A stretch of 64,000 nucleotides of DNA from Paenibacillus pabuli (GTDB lineage Bacteria > Bacillota > Bacilli > Paenibacillales > Paenibacillaceae), in the NCBI RefSeq assembly GCF_023101145.1, contig NZ_CP073714.1, positions 1,550,001 through 1,614,000 on the forward strand, in the 5' to 3' direction. This document shows positions 27,968 through 36,762 of this stretch, piece by piece (the first letter of the stretch is position 1; the number at the start of each line of letters is the position of its first letter). The translations under genes were made by a program, and so were the position numbers. The notes beneath the pieces are model-generated. The model saw only the letters and a program-made list of their open reading frames with translations, had not been told where the DNA came from and did no database searches.

Positions 27968-28336
27968 TTAATCCATACTGCGTTCCATGCGGACAAAAGC
28001 AATAAAACGACGTGCCTCTTCTTCTGTTAAGGGTTTGCCATCAATCATCAGGCCAAAGCGTTCCAGCACTTCCTTATCTGATAATTCAAGAGCGTCGACG
28101 AATTCCCTCACGTCCTCATCCATTACGACATCGCTTTGTTTGGTCCGGCCAATGAGATAATCAATGGATACGCCAAAGATGTCAGCAAGTCTCGTTAACA
28201 CTTCGAAATCCGGTTTACGTCGGTTCTTCTCGTAGTGGGAGAGAGCAGCTCTTGTAATATGAATGGAGCTCGCAAGTTCTTCTTGAGTAAGTCCCCGCTG
28301 TTCCCTTAATTCAGCAATGCGATTTCCGTAGCTCAT
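27968..28336 (-). CDS. XRE-family transcriptional repressor next to the EPS locus
   Basis: 122 aa. Residues 6-60 form a lambda-repressor-type helix-turn-helix: LREQRGLTQEELASSIHI, then TRAALSHYEKNRRKPD and LTRLADIFGVSIDYLIG. The tail has an acidic linker and a helical end (KPLTEEEARRFIAFVRMERS) typical of small Bacillales XRE repressors that dimerise. ATG 28336 follows AGGGGGAAAT. It is transcribed away from the EPS locus. The first EPS promoter, 170 bp upstream, overlaps the palindrome GATACAAATTGTATC. The same palindrome marks two other promoters in this window, so this protein is the best local candidate for their repressor. That link is inference. Confidence 0.88.
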   Translation of the reverse strand: MSYGNRIAELREQRGLTQEELASSIHITRAALSHYEKNRRKPDFEVLTRLADIFGVSIDYLIGRTKQSDVVMDEDVREFVDALELSDKEVLERFGLMIDGKPLTEEEARRFIAFVRMERSMD

Positions 28337-28505
28337 ATGCTATTTCCCCCTGAACGCCATCAAATATATATTGAAACAATCCTGAGCCAAGTGTTTGATC
28401 AGGGCAGCTTTCCTGCATAACGCCTTATTAGTCCCAGTTGTAAATAGGTCTGTCTAAGGACATCTCATATTGTCGTAAATCAAAAGAACCATGTCCAAAT
28501 ACTGC
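28337..28505. other. Divergent control region, regulator-proximal part
   Basis: The interval between the XRE start codon and the EPS promoter has no open frame. A short GATCAGGGCAGC stretch and AT-rich words (ATATATATT) on the minus strand could serve as the regulator's promoter. No full GATACAA palindrome lies here. Confidence 0.35.
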
Positions 28506-28534
28506 TTGACATGATACAAATTGTATCGTAAATT
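28506..28534 (+). promoter_or_regulatory. Promoter of the EPS locus
   Basis: Consensus TTGACA (28506-28511), a 17-bp spacer and TAAATT (28529-28534). The spacer contains the operator palindrome. The same TTGACA-17-TAAATT pair occurs at 48500-48528 before the Cys-rich/ABC operon. Confidence 0.72.
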
Positions 28535-28560
28535 GGACGTATGGAGTTACAAAATGTATC
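28513..28560 (+). promoter_or_regulatory. Two operator copies at the EPS promoter
   Basis: GATACAAATTGTATC (28513-28527) is a perfect 15-bp palindrome filling the promoter spacer. GTTACAAAATGTATC (28546-28560) is a one-to-two-mismatch copy just downstream of the -10 element. Centre-to-centre distance is 33 bp, about three helical turns, which fits cooperative binding on one DNA face. Confidence 0.75.
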
Positions 28561-28662
28561 ATTTGGGATATTTTAAGTATGACCACGTTGCCTAGCCAAT
28601 ATACCTGTGAGAAGGAGTATAGGCAACACTTGCAAGCTAATCCATTCTAAAGGAATGAAGCC

Positions 28663-29097
28663 ATGAATTCAATGATTCAGGAATGGGCGGATCTCAAATT
28701 AAATGTCCATATGTACATTCAGGAGTTTCATGGCAAATTGGTAGACCGCAAAAGACGCCCCGTTCTGTTGCTTGGTATGGACACACGAGCAATCACCTTC
28801 TTGAGCGACTTGGACTTGCCAATAACACCAGAGATGTTGATTGGTTTGGATGTAGAAGACAACCAAGTATGCGTACGACTCCAAGCAAGGTTGCAATGGA
28901 AACAGCCATTCGGTGCGCTCACATTGTATCATTCAAGCTTGCATATTCAGCAAGAGCAGACACTATATATAACGGGACAGTTAAATACAATGATTCGAGA
29001 AGTTCAGTTTCCGACCGTTTCCCGGTTTCAGTATGAGAAAGCATCGGAACAACCTGACTTGCAGAAAACCTATCATTACATTGATTTTACCATATGA
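28663..29097 (+). CDS. First EPS-locus protein, PilZ-like fold possible
   Basis: 144 aa soluble protein of uncertain family. The middle (PVLLLGMDTRAITFLSDLDLPITPEM followed by LIGLDVEDNQVCVRLQARLQW) has the strand pattern of PilZ domains. The c-di-GMP-binding RxxxR box and D/NxSxxG motif are not clearly present, so it may be a degenerate PilZ domain or something else. It has no signal peptide or membrane segment. The start is ATG 28663, with only weak AAAGGAATG upstream. It is the first gene after the EPS promoter and is followed by a 150-bp gap, suggesting a regulatory rather than biosynthetic role. Confidence 0.6.
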   Translation: MNSMIQEWADLKLNVHMYIQEFHGKLVDRKRRPVLLLGMDTRAITFLSDLDLPITPEMLIGLDVEDNQVCVRLQARLQWKQPFGALTLYHSSLHIQQEQTLYITGQLNTMIREVQFPTVSRFQYEKASEQPDLQKTYHYIDFTI

Positions 29098-29248
29098 GTT
29101 GAACACATTCTAAACATATTCTGAACAAGCATGTACTTAACGCCATTTTACTATATTTCATAGCGTTATGCATTAGTTCTTTAACACCAAAAGCATTTGC
29201 GCAATGAATAAAGGGGCGAGGAGGATCATACATTGAGGAAGTTTGGAT
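29098..29248 (+). other. Gap before cpsB
   Basis: It contains the inverted repeat TAACGC (29138-29143) / GCGTTA (29163-29168) and AT-rich sequence. It could hold a secondary promoter. No gene is seen. Confidence 0.3.
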
Positions 29249-29863
29249 ATGGTTGAAATGCACTGCCACATATTATCCGGTCTGGATGATGGTCCTGTTT
29301 ATATGGAACAGTCCATTGCGATGGCTGAGAAAGCGGCAGCCTCAGGAATTACCTCGATCATTGCTACTCCGCATCACCTGAACGGGCAGTACAATAATAA
29401 ACCCAACGTGGTCAATCAGGCAGTGGACCTGCTACATGCAGAACTTCGCAAACGCAACATTCGCTTGGAGATCCGTCCCGGACAGGAGATCAGGGTGCAT
29501 GACAACCTGATTGGAGACTTATATGCAGGAAAGTGCTGCACACTCGCCGGGAGCCGTTACATGTTGCTGGAATTGCCCTTTGGCCATATTCCCTCGCAGT
29601 TCCCCGGGATACTCCATGAACTTAAATTAGCGGGTATCATTCCAATTATCGCTCATCCGGAACGTAATCATCCAATCCAGAACAATCCTGAAATGTTGGT
29701 TGAATATCTTGGGCAAGGTGCTCTATGTCAAATTACGGCTCAATCGGTCATAGGACTTTTCGGGCGAAAAGTTCAGAAATGGTGTTTCCATTTTTGCAAA
29801 GAAAACGGATTTCATTTCATTTCATTGGACGCCCATAATATGGTAGAAAAACATTCTCGATGA
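29249..29863 (+). CDS. CpsB/YwqE-type protein-tyrosine phosphatase (PHP family), short C terminus
   Basis: 204 aa metal-dependent phosphatase that dephosphorylates BY-kinases and tunes capsule/EPS export. Metal ligands are visible in order: MHCHILSGLDDGP, ATPHHLNG, the Glu of GQEIRVH, HPERNHPIQ and SLDAHN. ATG 29249 follows GAGGAAG with good spacing; an upstream in-frame TTG at 29243 abuts that site. Homologues are usually about 250 aa and continue after DAHN with 40-50 more residues. Here translation stops 8 residues after DAHN, so the last helices are missing. All metal ligands are kept, so activity remains possible. Confidence 0.88.
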   Translation: MVEMHCHILSGLDDGPVYMEQSIAMAEKAAASGITSIIATPHHLNGQYNNKPNVVNQAVDLLHAELRKRNIRLEIRPGQEIRVHDNLIGDLYAGKCCTLAGSRYMLLELPFGHIPSQFPGILHELKLAGIIPIIAHPERNHPIQNNPEMLVEYLGQGALCQITAQSVIGLFGRKVQKWCFHFCKENGFHFISLDAHNMVEKHSR

Positions 29864-29981
29864 ATACCTCAGATACAAAAAGGGGGGGATTAGAGCCCTA
29901 AAGCGCGTGTTTTTATTTTGGTAAGTCATCCAATAAGAAAAAGAATGATCATCTTAATCACCAAGATAAAGGGAGGAATAC

Positions 29982-30734
29982 ATGGTGGAACTAAAAGAAT
30001 ATATGCAAATTTTACGCAAACGGATTTGGATCATCGTAGCCTTTGTGGCTGTTGCTTGCATCGGAGCAGGTGTCAAAAATTATTTTTTTACCGTACCTGT
30101 TTATGAAGCAAATGCTAAATTAATCGTCAATCAGGCATATAACGCAGAAGGTTTCCCTAATCTTGATATTGGTTCAATCCAGACCAACATTAAGGTAATC
30201 AACTCTTATATAGAGATAATTAAATCTCCAGCAATTCTCGATAAAGTTGCTGCTACATACCCCGATCTAGGCATGAGTGGGAGCCAACTGGGGCAAAACA
30301 TTCAAGTCACTACTGCGAAAGAATCCCAGGTTATGAGTTTAACCGCCACAGGTCTTTCTTCCGAAAAAGCGGCCAAAACAGTTAATGCCGTTGCCAAAGT
30401 GTTCAAATCCCAAATCCCCGCAATTATGAAAGTAGATAATGTAACCATTCTGAGTGAAGCCAAACCTATGGATTCTTCGAGACCCATTAATGTAAATCCT
30501 TCTTTAAACATACTCGTCAGTTTTTTCGTTGGACTTTTACTGGCTATAGGTTTTGTATTCCTTCTGGAATACTTGGATGACACCTTAAAAACTGAAGATG
30601 AATTAGAGAAAGAGCTGGGTATTCCGGCACTCGCTGTTGTATCCAGAATTAAGAAGGAAGATGCTCGCATCTCTAAACAGACAACATCTCAAAAGCAGGT
30701 AGGTGATGGCCAATATGCCACGGTTAACCAATGA
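29982..30734 (+). CDS. Wzz/CapA-like polysaccharide co-polymerase, BY-kinase activator
   Basis: 250 aa membrane protein. TM1 (IWIIVAFVAVACIGAG, residues 14-31) and TM2 (ILVSFFVGLLLAIGFVFLLEYL, about 172-193) bracket an extracytoplasmic domain. This is the Wzz/YveK/CapA architecture. Before TM2 stands the typical Pro-containing SSRPINVNPSLN. The cytosolic tail (DDTLKTEDELEKELGIPALAVV) is the part that contacts and activates the separate tyrosine kinase in Firmicutes. ATG 29982 has GGGAGGAATA in front. Its end overlaps the kinase start, so the two are translationally linked. Confidence 0.92.
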   Translation: MVELKEYMQILRKRIWIIVAFVAVACIGAGVKNYFFTVPVYEANAKLIVNQAYNAEGFPNLDIGSIQTNIKVINSYIEIIKSPAILDKVAATYPDLGMSGSQLGQNIQVTTAKESQVMSLTATGLSSEKAAKTVNAVAKVFKSQIPAIMKVDNVTILSEAKPMDSSRPINVNPSLNILVSFFVGLLLAIGFVFLLEYLDDTLKTEDELEKELGIPALAVVSRIKKEDARISKQTTSQKQVGDGQYATVNQ

Positions 30735-31398
30735 TAAAGGAAGCCTAGTTACAATGGCTAATCCCAAGTCTAGTTCATCTGAAGCTTATCGGAAGTTGAG
30801 AACAAATATTTTATTTTCATCCATCGATAGTCAAATTCAAACAATCATGATTGCTTCTGCTTTGTCTGGTGAAGGAAAAACAACAACAATAGGCAATCTT
30901 GCAGTTGCCTATGCTCAAGAAGGAAAAAAGGTTCTGCTTATGGATACGGATTTACGTAAGCCTGCTGTGCATCGTATGTTTAATGTCCCCAATCACGTGG
31001 GTCTGACTAGTGTATTATCCAGCCAATATAAGGTTACGGAAGTACTTCGAGAAACAGGAGTGGAAGGGCTTCATGTCCTGTCTTCTGGCCCCATACCTCC
31101 TAATCCTTCAGAGATGATAGGATCCCGTAAAATGACAGCTCTGCTCGAAGATTTAAAGGAAAAATATGATGTGATTTTATTTGATACACCTCCTGTTCTA
31201 GCAGTTACGGATGCTTTAATTATTAGTTCATTATGTGATGGCGTAATTCTGGTAGTAAGTGCAGGCAAGGTGAAGAAGGATCTGGTCAAAAAAGCAAAAT
31301 CACATCTTGAACATGTGAACGCACGAATTCTGGGAGCGGTATTGAACAATGTTCAGGTGCCAAAGGGTAGAAATGCTAACTATGGGGAAAATGCATAA
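30715..31398 (+). CDS. Bacterial tyrosine kinase (CpsD/CapB/YwqD type) with tyrosine-poor tail
   Basis: 227 aa cytosolic ATPase/kinase that controls EPS chain assembly together with the co-polymerase. Walker A is SALSGEGKTTTIGN, Walker A' is VLLMDTDLRKP and Walker B is VILFDTPPVLAV. The SSSSEAYRKLRTNILFS helix is typical. ATG 30715 lies eight bases after AGGTAGGTGA; ATG 30706 is an alternative. It overlaps the preceding gene. The C-terminal tail (PKGRNANYGENA) contains a single Tyr, whereas most BY-kinases carry a cluster of several. Autophosphorylation control may therefore be reduced or different. It is a substrate for the CpsB-type phosphatase upstream. Confidence 0.92.
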   Translation: MPRLTNDKGSLVTMANPKSSSSEAYRKLRTNILFSSIDSQIQTIMIASALSGEGKTTTIGNLAVAYAQEGKKVLLMDTDLRKPAVHRMFNVPNHVGLTSVLSSQYKVTEVLRETGVEGLHVLSSGPIPPNPSEMIGSRKMTALLEDLKEKYDVILFDTPPVLAVTDALIISSLCDGVILVVSAGKVKKDLVKKAKSHLEHVNARILGAVLNNVQVPKGRNANYGENA

Positions 31399-31660
31399 AG
31401 ATTACGGGGATTGAAGTCGGAAAGTATATGCTCCAAGGTCATGTCTACTATACCTTTATCAAGGTAGGCACTCGGTCACACTGTGGGTAGTGTACCTTAG
31501 ACGTATATCGTCAAAGGTGTGATGTGAGGTTGGGTTTGATGCCCTTTTATGAAATTAAAAGTAAGAATTGCATCAATTTATTTCATGATTTCATGGTGTT
31601 TAATAAGTGATTCAACTCATGCTTTTAAACATAAAAATATTAATGGATAGGGTGGTATTT
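31399..31660 (+). ncRNA. Candidate structured leader, possibly EAR-type antitermination RNA
   Basis: The 262-nt gap inside the EPS operon is rich in short complementary segments: ACCTT/AAGGT around 31454-31468, CACT/AGTG around 31469-31493, GACG/CGTC (31500-31512) and GGG/CCC before TTTT at 31535-31548. In Bacillus subtilis the EAR (epsC) RNA sits at the same relative place, between the kinase-like epsB and the next EPS gene, and promotes read-through of long EPS operons. I cannot align it to the family model from memory, so identity is inferred from position and apparent structure. Confidence 0.4.
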
Positions 31661-32569
31661 ATGACTAGAGTGAGGAAAGCAATCATTCCCGCAGCCGGAT
31701 TGGGAACCCGATTTTTACCCGCTACAAAGGCAATGCCTAAAGAAATGCTCCCTATTGTGGATAAACCGACCATTCAATACATCGTTGAAGAAGCTGTAGC
31801 TTCCGGAATTGAGGACATTATTATTGTAACGGGCAAGGGAAAACGTGCGATTGAAGACCATTTCGATAGTGCGTTTGAACTGGAGCAGAATCTGCTCGAA
31901 AAAGGAAAGCTCGGTTTACTGGAAGAAGTCCGGAAGTCCTCCAACGTTGATATTCATTACATAAGGCAGAAGGAAGCGCTGGGACTCGGGCATGCGGTGT
32001 GGTGTGCTCGAAACTTTATTGGCAATGAACCATTTGCTGTATTGCTTGGCGATGACATTGTGGTTTCTGATGTGCCGTGCACTAAACAGCTTATTGAGCA
32101 ATATGAAAAGGTGAACCAATCAGTACTCGGTGTGAAAACGGTGAGTCCGAGTGAGACCTACCGCTACGGGATTATTGATCCCATGCATACAGAGGGACGC
32201 CTATCCTCTGTAAACAGCATGATTGAGAAGCCTCCTTTGGGTACAGCACCTTCTAACTTGGCTATTATGGGTCGTTACATTTTAACACCTAAGGTTTTTG
32301 AATACCTGGAAGAACAAAATGTAGGTGCTGGTGGTGAAATCCAGCTCACTGATGCTTTGCAAATGTTAAATCGGGATGAAGGCATTAGCGCATATGATTT
32401 TGAAGGTTCACGGTTTGATGTGGGTGAGAAGCTGGGTTATATTCTGACCACACTTGACTTTGCACTCAAAAATAAAGAATTGCGTGCGCCGGTCCTCATG
32501 GCGATTGAAGAGATTCTGATGAAGGAACAATTGAACCAATTGCTTGTAGCAGGAGGGGATAGTCTGTGA
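31661..32569 (+). CDS. galU: UTP--glucose-1-phosphate uridylyltransferase
   Basis: 302 aa cytosolic enzyme making UDP-glucose, the precursor for the priming sugar, UDP-glucuronate and glycolipids. The nucleotide-binding loop is [40 protein letters not shown] and the lysine region MIEKPP follow, as in GalU. The C-terminal end is normal. ATG 31661 lies behind GGATAGGGTGG; a frame extension to 31607 has no ribosome binding site. Its stop overlaps the next start by 4 bases. Confidence 0.96.
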   Translation: MTRVRKAIIPAAGLGTRFLPATKAMPKEMLPIVDKPTIQYIVEEAVASGIEDIIIVTGKGKRAIEDHFDSAFELEQNLLEKGKLGLLEEVRKSSNVDIHYIRQKEALGLGHAVWCARNFIGNEPFAVLLGDDIVVSDVPCTKQLIEQYEKVNQSVLGVKTVSPSETYRYGIIDPMHTEGRLSSVNSMIEKPPLGTAPSNLAIMGRYILTPKVFEYLEEQNVGAGGEIQLTDALQMLNRDEGISAYDFEGSRFDVGEKLGYILTTLDFALKNKELRAPVLMAIEEILMKEQLNQLLVAGGDSL

Positions 32570-33234
32570 AACTTTCAAGACCGGAGTACTTTGGGAGTGG
32601 GGAAGCTTTAGCCAAAGAGGGCACTTCGGCAATATTGGAGCAGCCTTACTCACGACGCGTTGGCGGATATGCTGACGTAGTAAAACCGTTTGTCGATTTT
32701 ATTATTGCGGCTGTACTGCTGCTGATTACATCACCGGTCATGCTTGTTGCGGCGATTATGATTAAGCTTGATTCCAAAGGACCTGTAATATTCAGACAGG
32801 AGCGTTATGGGAAAAACGGAGTGAAGTTTAATATTTATAAATTCAGAACGATGCGCACGGATGCTCCGAAGTACAGCGCATCCCCAACGACAAGTGATGA
32901 TCCGAGAATTACACGGCTGGGCAGACTACTTCGTAAAACCAGCCTGGATGAGTTACCGCAATTGCTTAATATAATCAAAGGGGATATGAGTTTCATAGGT
33001 CCCCGGCCTGAAATGAAGCGAATTGTAGAAGAAAGCTATACGGATCTGGAGCGCAGACGTTTTCTGGTGAAACCTGGGATCACCGGATTGTGGCAGGTAA
33101 GCGAAGCTCGCAAGGAGCCTATTCATCATAATCTGCAATATGATTTTCATTACATTTCTAACATCTCTTTTAAGATGGATGTAACCATTATCTTTAAAAC
33201 CGTTGGCGTTATGATCAAAAGTAATACATTTTAA
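32566..33234 (+). CDS. Priming glycosyl-1-phosphate transferase (bacterial sugar transferase)
   Basis: 222 aa membrane enzyme that starts the repeat unit by moving a sugar-1-phosphate onto undecaprenyl phosphate. One N-terminal hydrophobic helix ([22 protein letters not shown]) is followed by the PF02397 catalytic core: [24 protein letters not shown]-like [33 protein letters not shown] and [10 protein letters not shown]. It is the small single-domain type without the WbaP/WcaJ N-terminal part. The GTG start at 32566 overlaps galU (GTGA) and has AGGAGGGG in front. The first sugar (glucose, galactose or HexNAc) is not readable. Confidence 0.94.
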   Translation: MKLSRPEYFGSGEALAKEGTSAILEQPYSRRVGGYADVVKPFVDFIIAAVLLLITSPVMLVAAIMIKLDSKGPVIFRQERYGKNGVKFNIYKFRTMRTDAPKYSASPTTSDDPRITRLGRLLRKTSLDELPQLLNIIKGDMSFIGPRPEMKRIVEESYTDLERRRFLVKPGITGLWQVSEARKEPIHHNLQYDFHYISNISFKMDVTIIFKTVGVMIKSNTF

Positions 33235-33266
33235 CCTACTCTTTAGATATATGGAGCGTGATCGCA

Positions 33267-34232
33267 TTGAAGCATGTTGTAGTGACGGGCGCGGCCGGTT
33301 TCCTGGGCTCACATCTAGTCAAATCATTAATTGATCAAGGACATCAGGTTACCGGAATAGATAACCTTTCAACAGGCGTTTCTAAAAATCTGCAAGAGGT
33401 GGCTAACAGCCCCCTCTTTTTTTTCCGTGAAGCTGATGTTACGCTGCCCGACTCACTGGATTTTCTAATAGATCAACCAGTGGATGAAGTCTATCATTTG
33501 GCTTCACCGGCTTCACCCAAATTCTATCAGGCCGACTCGATCGGTACGATCTGGGTAAACACTCGGGGAACCTATCATTTGCTGGAGCTAGCCCGTACGA
33601 AAGGAGCAAAGTTCCTGTATTCAAGTACGAGTGAAGCTTACGGAGATCCTGAAGTTCATCCACAACCTGAGAGTTATCGAGGTAACGTCAATACTTGGGG
33701 ACCAAGAGCCTGCTATGATGAGGCCAAGCGCTTGGGCGAAGTTTTTTGCTACGAATACTACACGAAACACAGCGTTAACGTGAAGGTGGCACGTATTTTT
33801 AATACGTATTCCTCAGGACTTCGGAACGATGACGGTCGTGTGATTTCCAACTTTGTAACACAGGCACTGACTGGACAGGATATTACGGTGTATGGGGACG
33901 GGGCACAGACTCGCTCATTCTGTTATGTGGATGATAACATTCGAGGACTACAACAACTGATGGCTGTAGATAGAGCAAATGGAGAAATTATCAACATTGG
34001 TAATCCAACGGAATATAGCATACTTGAAGTCGCTCATTTAGTTAAAGAGCTTACGCAATCAGACAGCAAGATCGTATTTTTACCTTTGCCAGAAGATGAC
34101 CCCAAGGTTAGACGTCCAGTTATCAATAAAGCTCGGGAGATTTTGAATTGGGAACCTGAAATTAGCCTGGAAGAAGGTTTAAAACTTACGATTGATCATT
34201 ACCGGGCAATGCTTCTGCAGGAAACCCCATGA
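33267..34232 (+). CDS. UDP-glucuronate decarboxylase-type NAD-dependent epimerase/dehydratase
   Basis: 321 aa extended short-chain dehydrogenase. The dinucleotide site is VTGAAGFLGSHLV. The block YSSTSEAYGDPEVHPQ with RGNVNTWGPRACYDEAKR carries the catalytic Ser/Tyr/Lys and matches UDP-xylose synthases (UXS), which convert UDP-glucuronate to UDP-xylose. The downstream Ugd supplies UDP-glucuronate, so the pathway is complete within the locus. The start is probably TTG 33267, eight bases after GGAGCG; GTG 33258 overlaps that site. A related 4-epimerase function cannot be excluded. Confidence 0.87.
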   Translation: MKHVVVTGAAGFLGSHLVKSLIDQGHQVTGIDNLSTGVSKNLQEVANSPLFFFREADVTLPDSLDFLIDQPVDEVYHLASPASPKFYQADSIGTIWVNTRGTYHLLELARTKGAKFLYSSTSEAYGDPEVHPQPESYRGNVNTWGPRACYDEAKRLGEVFCYEYYTKHSVNVKVARIFNTYSSGLRNDDGRVISNFVTQALTGQDITVYGDGAQTRSFCYVDDNIRGLQQLMAVDRANGEIINIGNPTEYSILEVAHLVKELTQSDSKIVFLPLPEDDPKVRRPVINKAREILNWEPEISLEEGLKLTIDHYRAMLLQETP

Positions 34233-34257
34233 AGCTGATCAAAGAGAGTTGAGAAGA

Positions 34258-35451
34258 ATGGAAAAGGTATTAATAGCTCACAGCTTGTATCCACCCCATA
34301 TCATAGGGGGCGCAGAGATATCAACACAAATTTTGGCGCAGACGATGAATCGTCATTATGAGGTCAAGGTCATTACTGTAGGTGAACACGAGAAACCAGA
34401 AGTACGTACTGAGATGATAAACGGGATCGAGATCTCGCGGTTACCCTATAACAATCGGTACTGGATTGGTGACTCTGGGTTAGAAACATCCCCTGCGAAT
34501 AAAATCATCTGGAGAGTCCAGGATATCTTTAATATTAAGCAATATCGATACATCAAGGCGTATCTCACCAGAGTACAGCCGGCTGTTATTCATACCCAGA
34601 ATATTCCTGGTCTGAGTCTGGCGATCTGGAAAGCTGCACATGAATTGAATATTCCTGTCGTGCATACGTTACGTGACTTTTCATTGATTGACCCGATCAA
34701 GATATCTGCCTATTCCAGGATATATCGACAAATATCAAGGAGATACAGTCGATTAATATCTTCGGTAATTGGTATTTCCAATCATATCCTTGGGAGTCAT
34801 ACAACACTTGGTTTCTTTGAACGATCCTCCAAACATGTGATCCATAACATTGTAGAGGAAAATAACAATGTCCAGCAGTTGTATGCGCAGAAGGAAATTC
34901 ACCATCATCAGCCATTGAATATCGGTTATTTTGGGCAATTGACGGAAGTAAAGGGTGTTCAATATTTAATTGAAGCGGTAAAAAGTCTTGGACAGGATAT
35001 TGTGGGCAACCTGCATATTTTTGGGGATGGTCCTCTGCTGGACCATTTAAAACAGTTGGCCGATTCAGATCCGCGCGTTATGTTCAGAGGGAAACTGGAT
35101 AAATCCCAGATTGCCTCACAGATGAAAGAGATGGATCTTACAGTTGTCCCCTCTACGTGGGCTGAGCCTTTTGGAAGAGTAGTGATCGAGTCCTATCAGG
35201 TAGGTACACCTGTATACGCATCACGTGTAGGAGGCATGCCAGAAATTCTGATTGAACCGGAAAAATTTTCTTTTCCTGCCTGCCGTTCAGACGCTATCGC
35301 TCATGGGATTATTCAATACTATCGTCTGCCTGAACAAGATAAGCTTCAATTGAAGCAGGATTGTTATGCACATAGCCAGACATTTAATGAAGCCTATCTT
35401 CTTAAAGAGCATATCGACATATACGAAAAGTTAATCAGGCGTGGAGGGTAA
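34258..35451 (+). CDS. GT4-family glycosyltransferase 1 of the EPS locus
   Basis: 397 aa, GT-B fold. The N-terminal acceptor domain starts VLIAHSLYPPHIIGGAEIST with the glycine-rich loop of GT4 enzymes. The donor domain contains NIGYFGQLTEVKGVQYLIEA and the E-x7-E region EPFGRVVIES with VGGMPEIL. ATG 34258 is preceded by GAGAAG. Donor and linkage are unknown. It lies between the UXS-type gene and wzy. The stop overlaps the ribosome binding site of wzy, which indicates coupling. Confidence 0.9.
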   Translation: MEKVLIAHSLYPPHIIGGAEISTQILAQTMNRHYEVKVITVGEHEKPEVRTEMINGIEISRLPYNNRYWIGDSGLETSPANKIIWRVQDIFNIKQYRYIKAYLTRVQPAVIHTQNIPGLSLAIWKAAHELNIPVVHTLRDFSLIDPIKISAYSRIYRQISRRYSRLISSVIGISNHILGSHTTLGFFERSSKHVIHNIVEENNNVQQLYAQKEIHHHQPLNIGYFGQLTEVKGVQYLIEAVKSLGQDIVGNLHIFGDGPLLDHLKQLADSDPRVMFRGKLDKSQIASQMKEMDLTVVPSTWAEPFGRVVIESYQVGTPVYASRVGGMPEILIEPEKFSFPACRSDAIAHGIIQYYRLPEQDKLQLKQDCYAHSQTFNEAYLLKEHIDIYEKLIRRGG

Positions 35452-35452
35452 A

Positions 35453-36757
35453 ATGCAACTCACTTCATTGAATTCTAGGCACTATTTGAATGTATATGAA
35501 AAGTCGGAATCACAGTTTCCGCTGTTTACGACAACCACACATTTGTTAATAATCTATCTGTCGGTTTATGGTTTGCTTTCTATTTATGTAGACAATATCA
35601 TTATTCGTTCACTTAAGGACTTGGCACTGGTGTTGGTTGCGGGCTTTGCTTTAAGTAAAGTGTTCCGCAATCAAGCTTCGTTTATCAGACCTTTTCTATT
35701 TGTATTGGGGTCAGTTGTTGTACTGGGTTCCTTTAATCTGTTGCTGGGTGCAAGTGTGGTAACACTTATATATGGTATAAAAATAACATTCTTGCCACTA
35801 ATCATGATATTTGCTGGAATGCTTCTCTCACAAAGCCAGGGCATATACCCCTTTGCAAGAACAAACCTGAGCGTTTTTTTCTTATTAATTGCAGGTTGGT
35901 TGATACAATACTCGCTTGGAATTGAACAGTTGATCTCACTTGGTTTTATCTATGGTGTGAATATTAAAAATTATTTTGAAGGTGTGCCTCGTTTGTCATC
36001 TATTACCTACTCACCTGACGGCTATGCGTATGCTTTGGTCATTACAGGGTTGATTGCAGAACGGACTAAAATGGCTGTGAATCATCGGATGTTTCGAGGA
36101 ATCATTCAGTTGTTGACGATCAGTTTTTTACTCTTATCCACGATTCGTTCTGCTTTGGTCCTTTGGATTGTATATCAGGTGGTTATGTTTTTTCTTCAAA
36201 TTCGAAAGTACAGCAAAAAGAACACATTAATATTGGCGTTTACCTTCATTTTGCTTCCATCAGTTGTGTTTTTCGGAGGGCGTTTACTTGAATCCAATAA
36301 CCTGCTTTCGAGTTCTTCTTTACTGAGTCGATTGCAGACATGGGGCAGCAATCTTACCTCCCCGTTTACGATGAATGGAGCGATTGGGAATGGAATTGGT
36401 TCCGTAGGAGCTGCCAGCCGCAGAACAATGATTATCGGTTTGGATTCCAATAACTTTGCTGTCGATAATCAATACTTTTCTTTCTATGAACAGACAGGTT
36501 GGATCGGGATGATCTATCTTTTTGTTCTATTTATGTGGATTGTTATCTCTCTAGTGAGAAAAATGAATATCATCTCGGATTCAGATCCGTTGCGCCTACC
36601 TCAGATGGCAATTGCACTTGGGGCAGGAGTGGCTGCCGCAAGTCTTACAACGAATGTACTGGAGATGTTCCCTGCCAACATTTTTTTCTGGATGATTATT
36701 GGTATGGCTCTTATTCATTCTCGTGATTCAAGGGATATACCACAGAAAGCGGGTTGA
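35453..36757 (+). CDS. EPS repeat-unit polymerase (Wzy-like)
   Basis: 434 aa polytopic membrane protein with about ten to twelve helices. A loop of about 60 residues before the last helices contains LQTWGSNLTSPFTMNGAIGNGIG, and the membrane part has TIRSALVLWIVYQVV, both typical of O-antigen polymerase/ligase proteins. SITYSPDGYAYALVI around residue 185 parallels the EPSAFA motif of the orphan Wzy-like protein at 7.0 kb. ATG 35453 follows GTGGAGGG. With Wzx it defines a Wzx/Wzy-dependent pathway. Confidence 0.85.
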   Translation: MQLTSLNSRHYLNVYEKSESQFPLFTTTTHLLIIYLSVYGLLSIYVDNIIIRSLKDLALVLVAGFALSKVFRNQASFIRPFLFVLGSVVVLGSFNLLLGASVVTLIYGIKITFLPLIMIFAGMLLSQSQGIYPFARTNLSVFFLLIAGWLIQYSLGIEQLISLGFIYGVNIKNYFEGVPRLSSITYSPDGYAYALVITGLIAERTKMAVNHRMFRGIIQLLTISFLLLSTIRSALVLWIVYQVVMFFLQIRKYSKKNTLILAFTFILLPSVVFFGGRLLESNNLLSSSSLLSRLQTWGSNLTSPFTMNGAIGNGIGSVGAASRRTMIIGLDSNNFAVDNQYFSFYEQTGWIGMIYLFVLFMWIVISLVRKMNIISDSDPLRLPQMAIALGAGVAAASLTTNVLEMFPANIFFWMIIGMALIHSRDSRDIPQKAG

Positions 36758-36762
36758 GGGAA

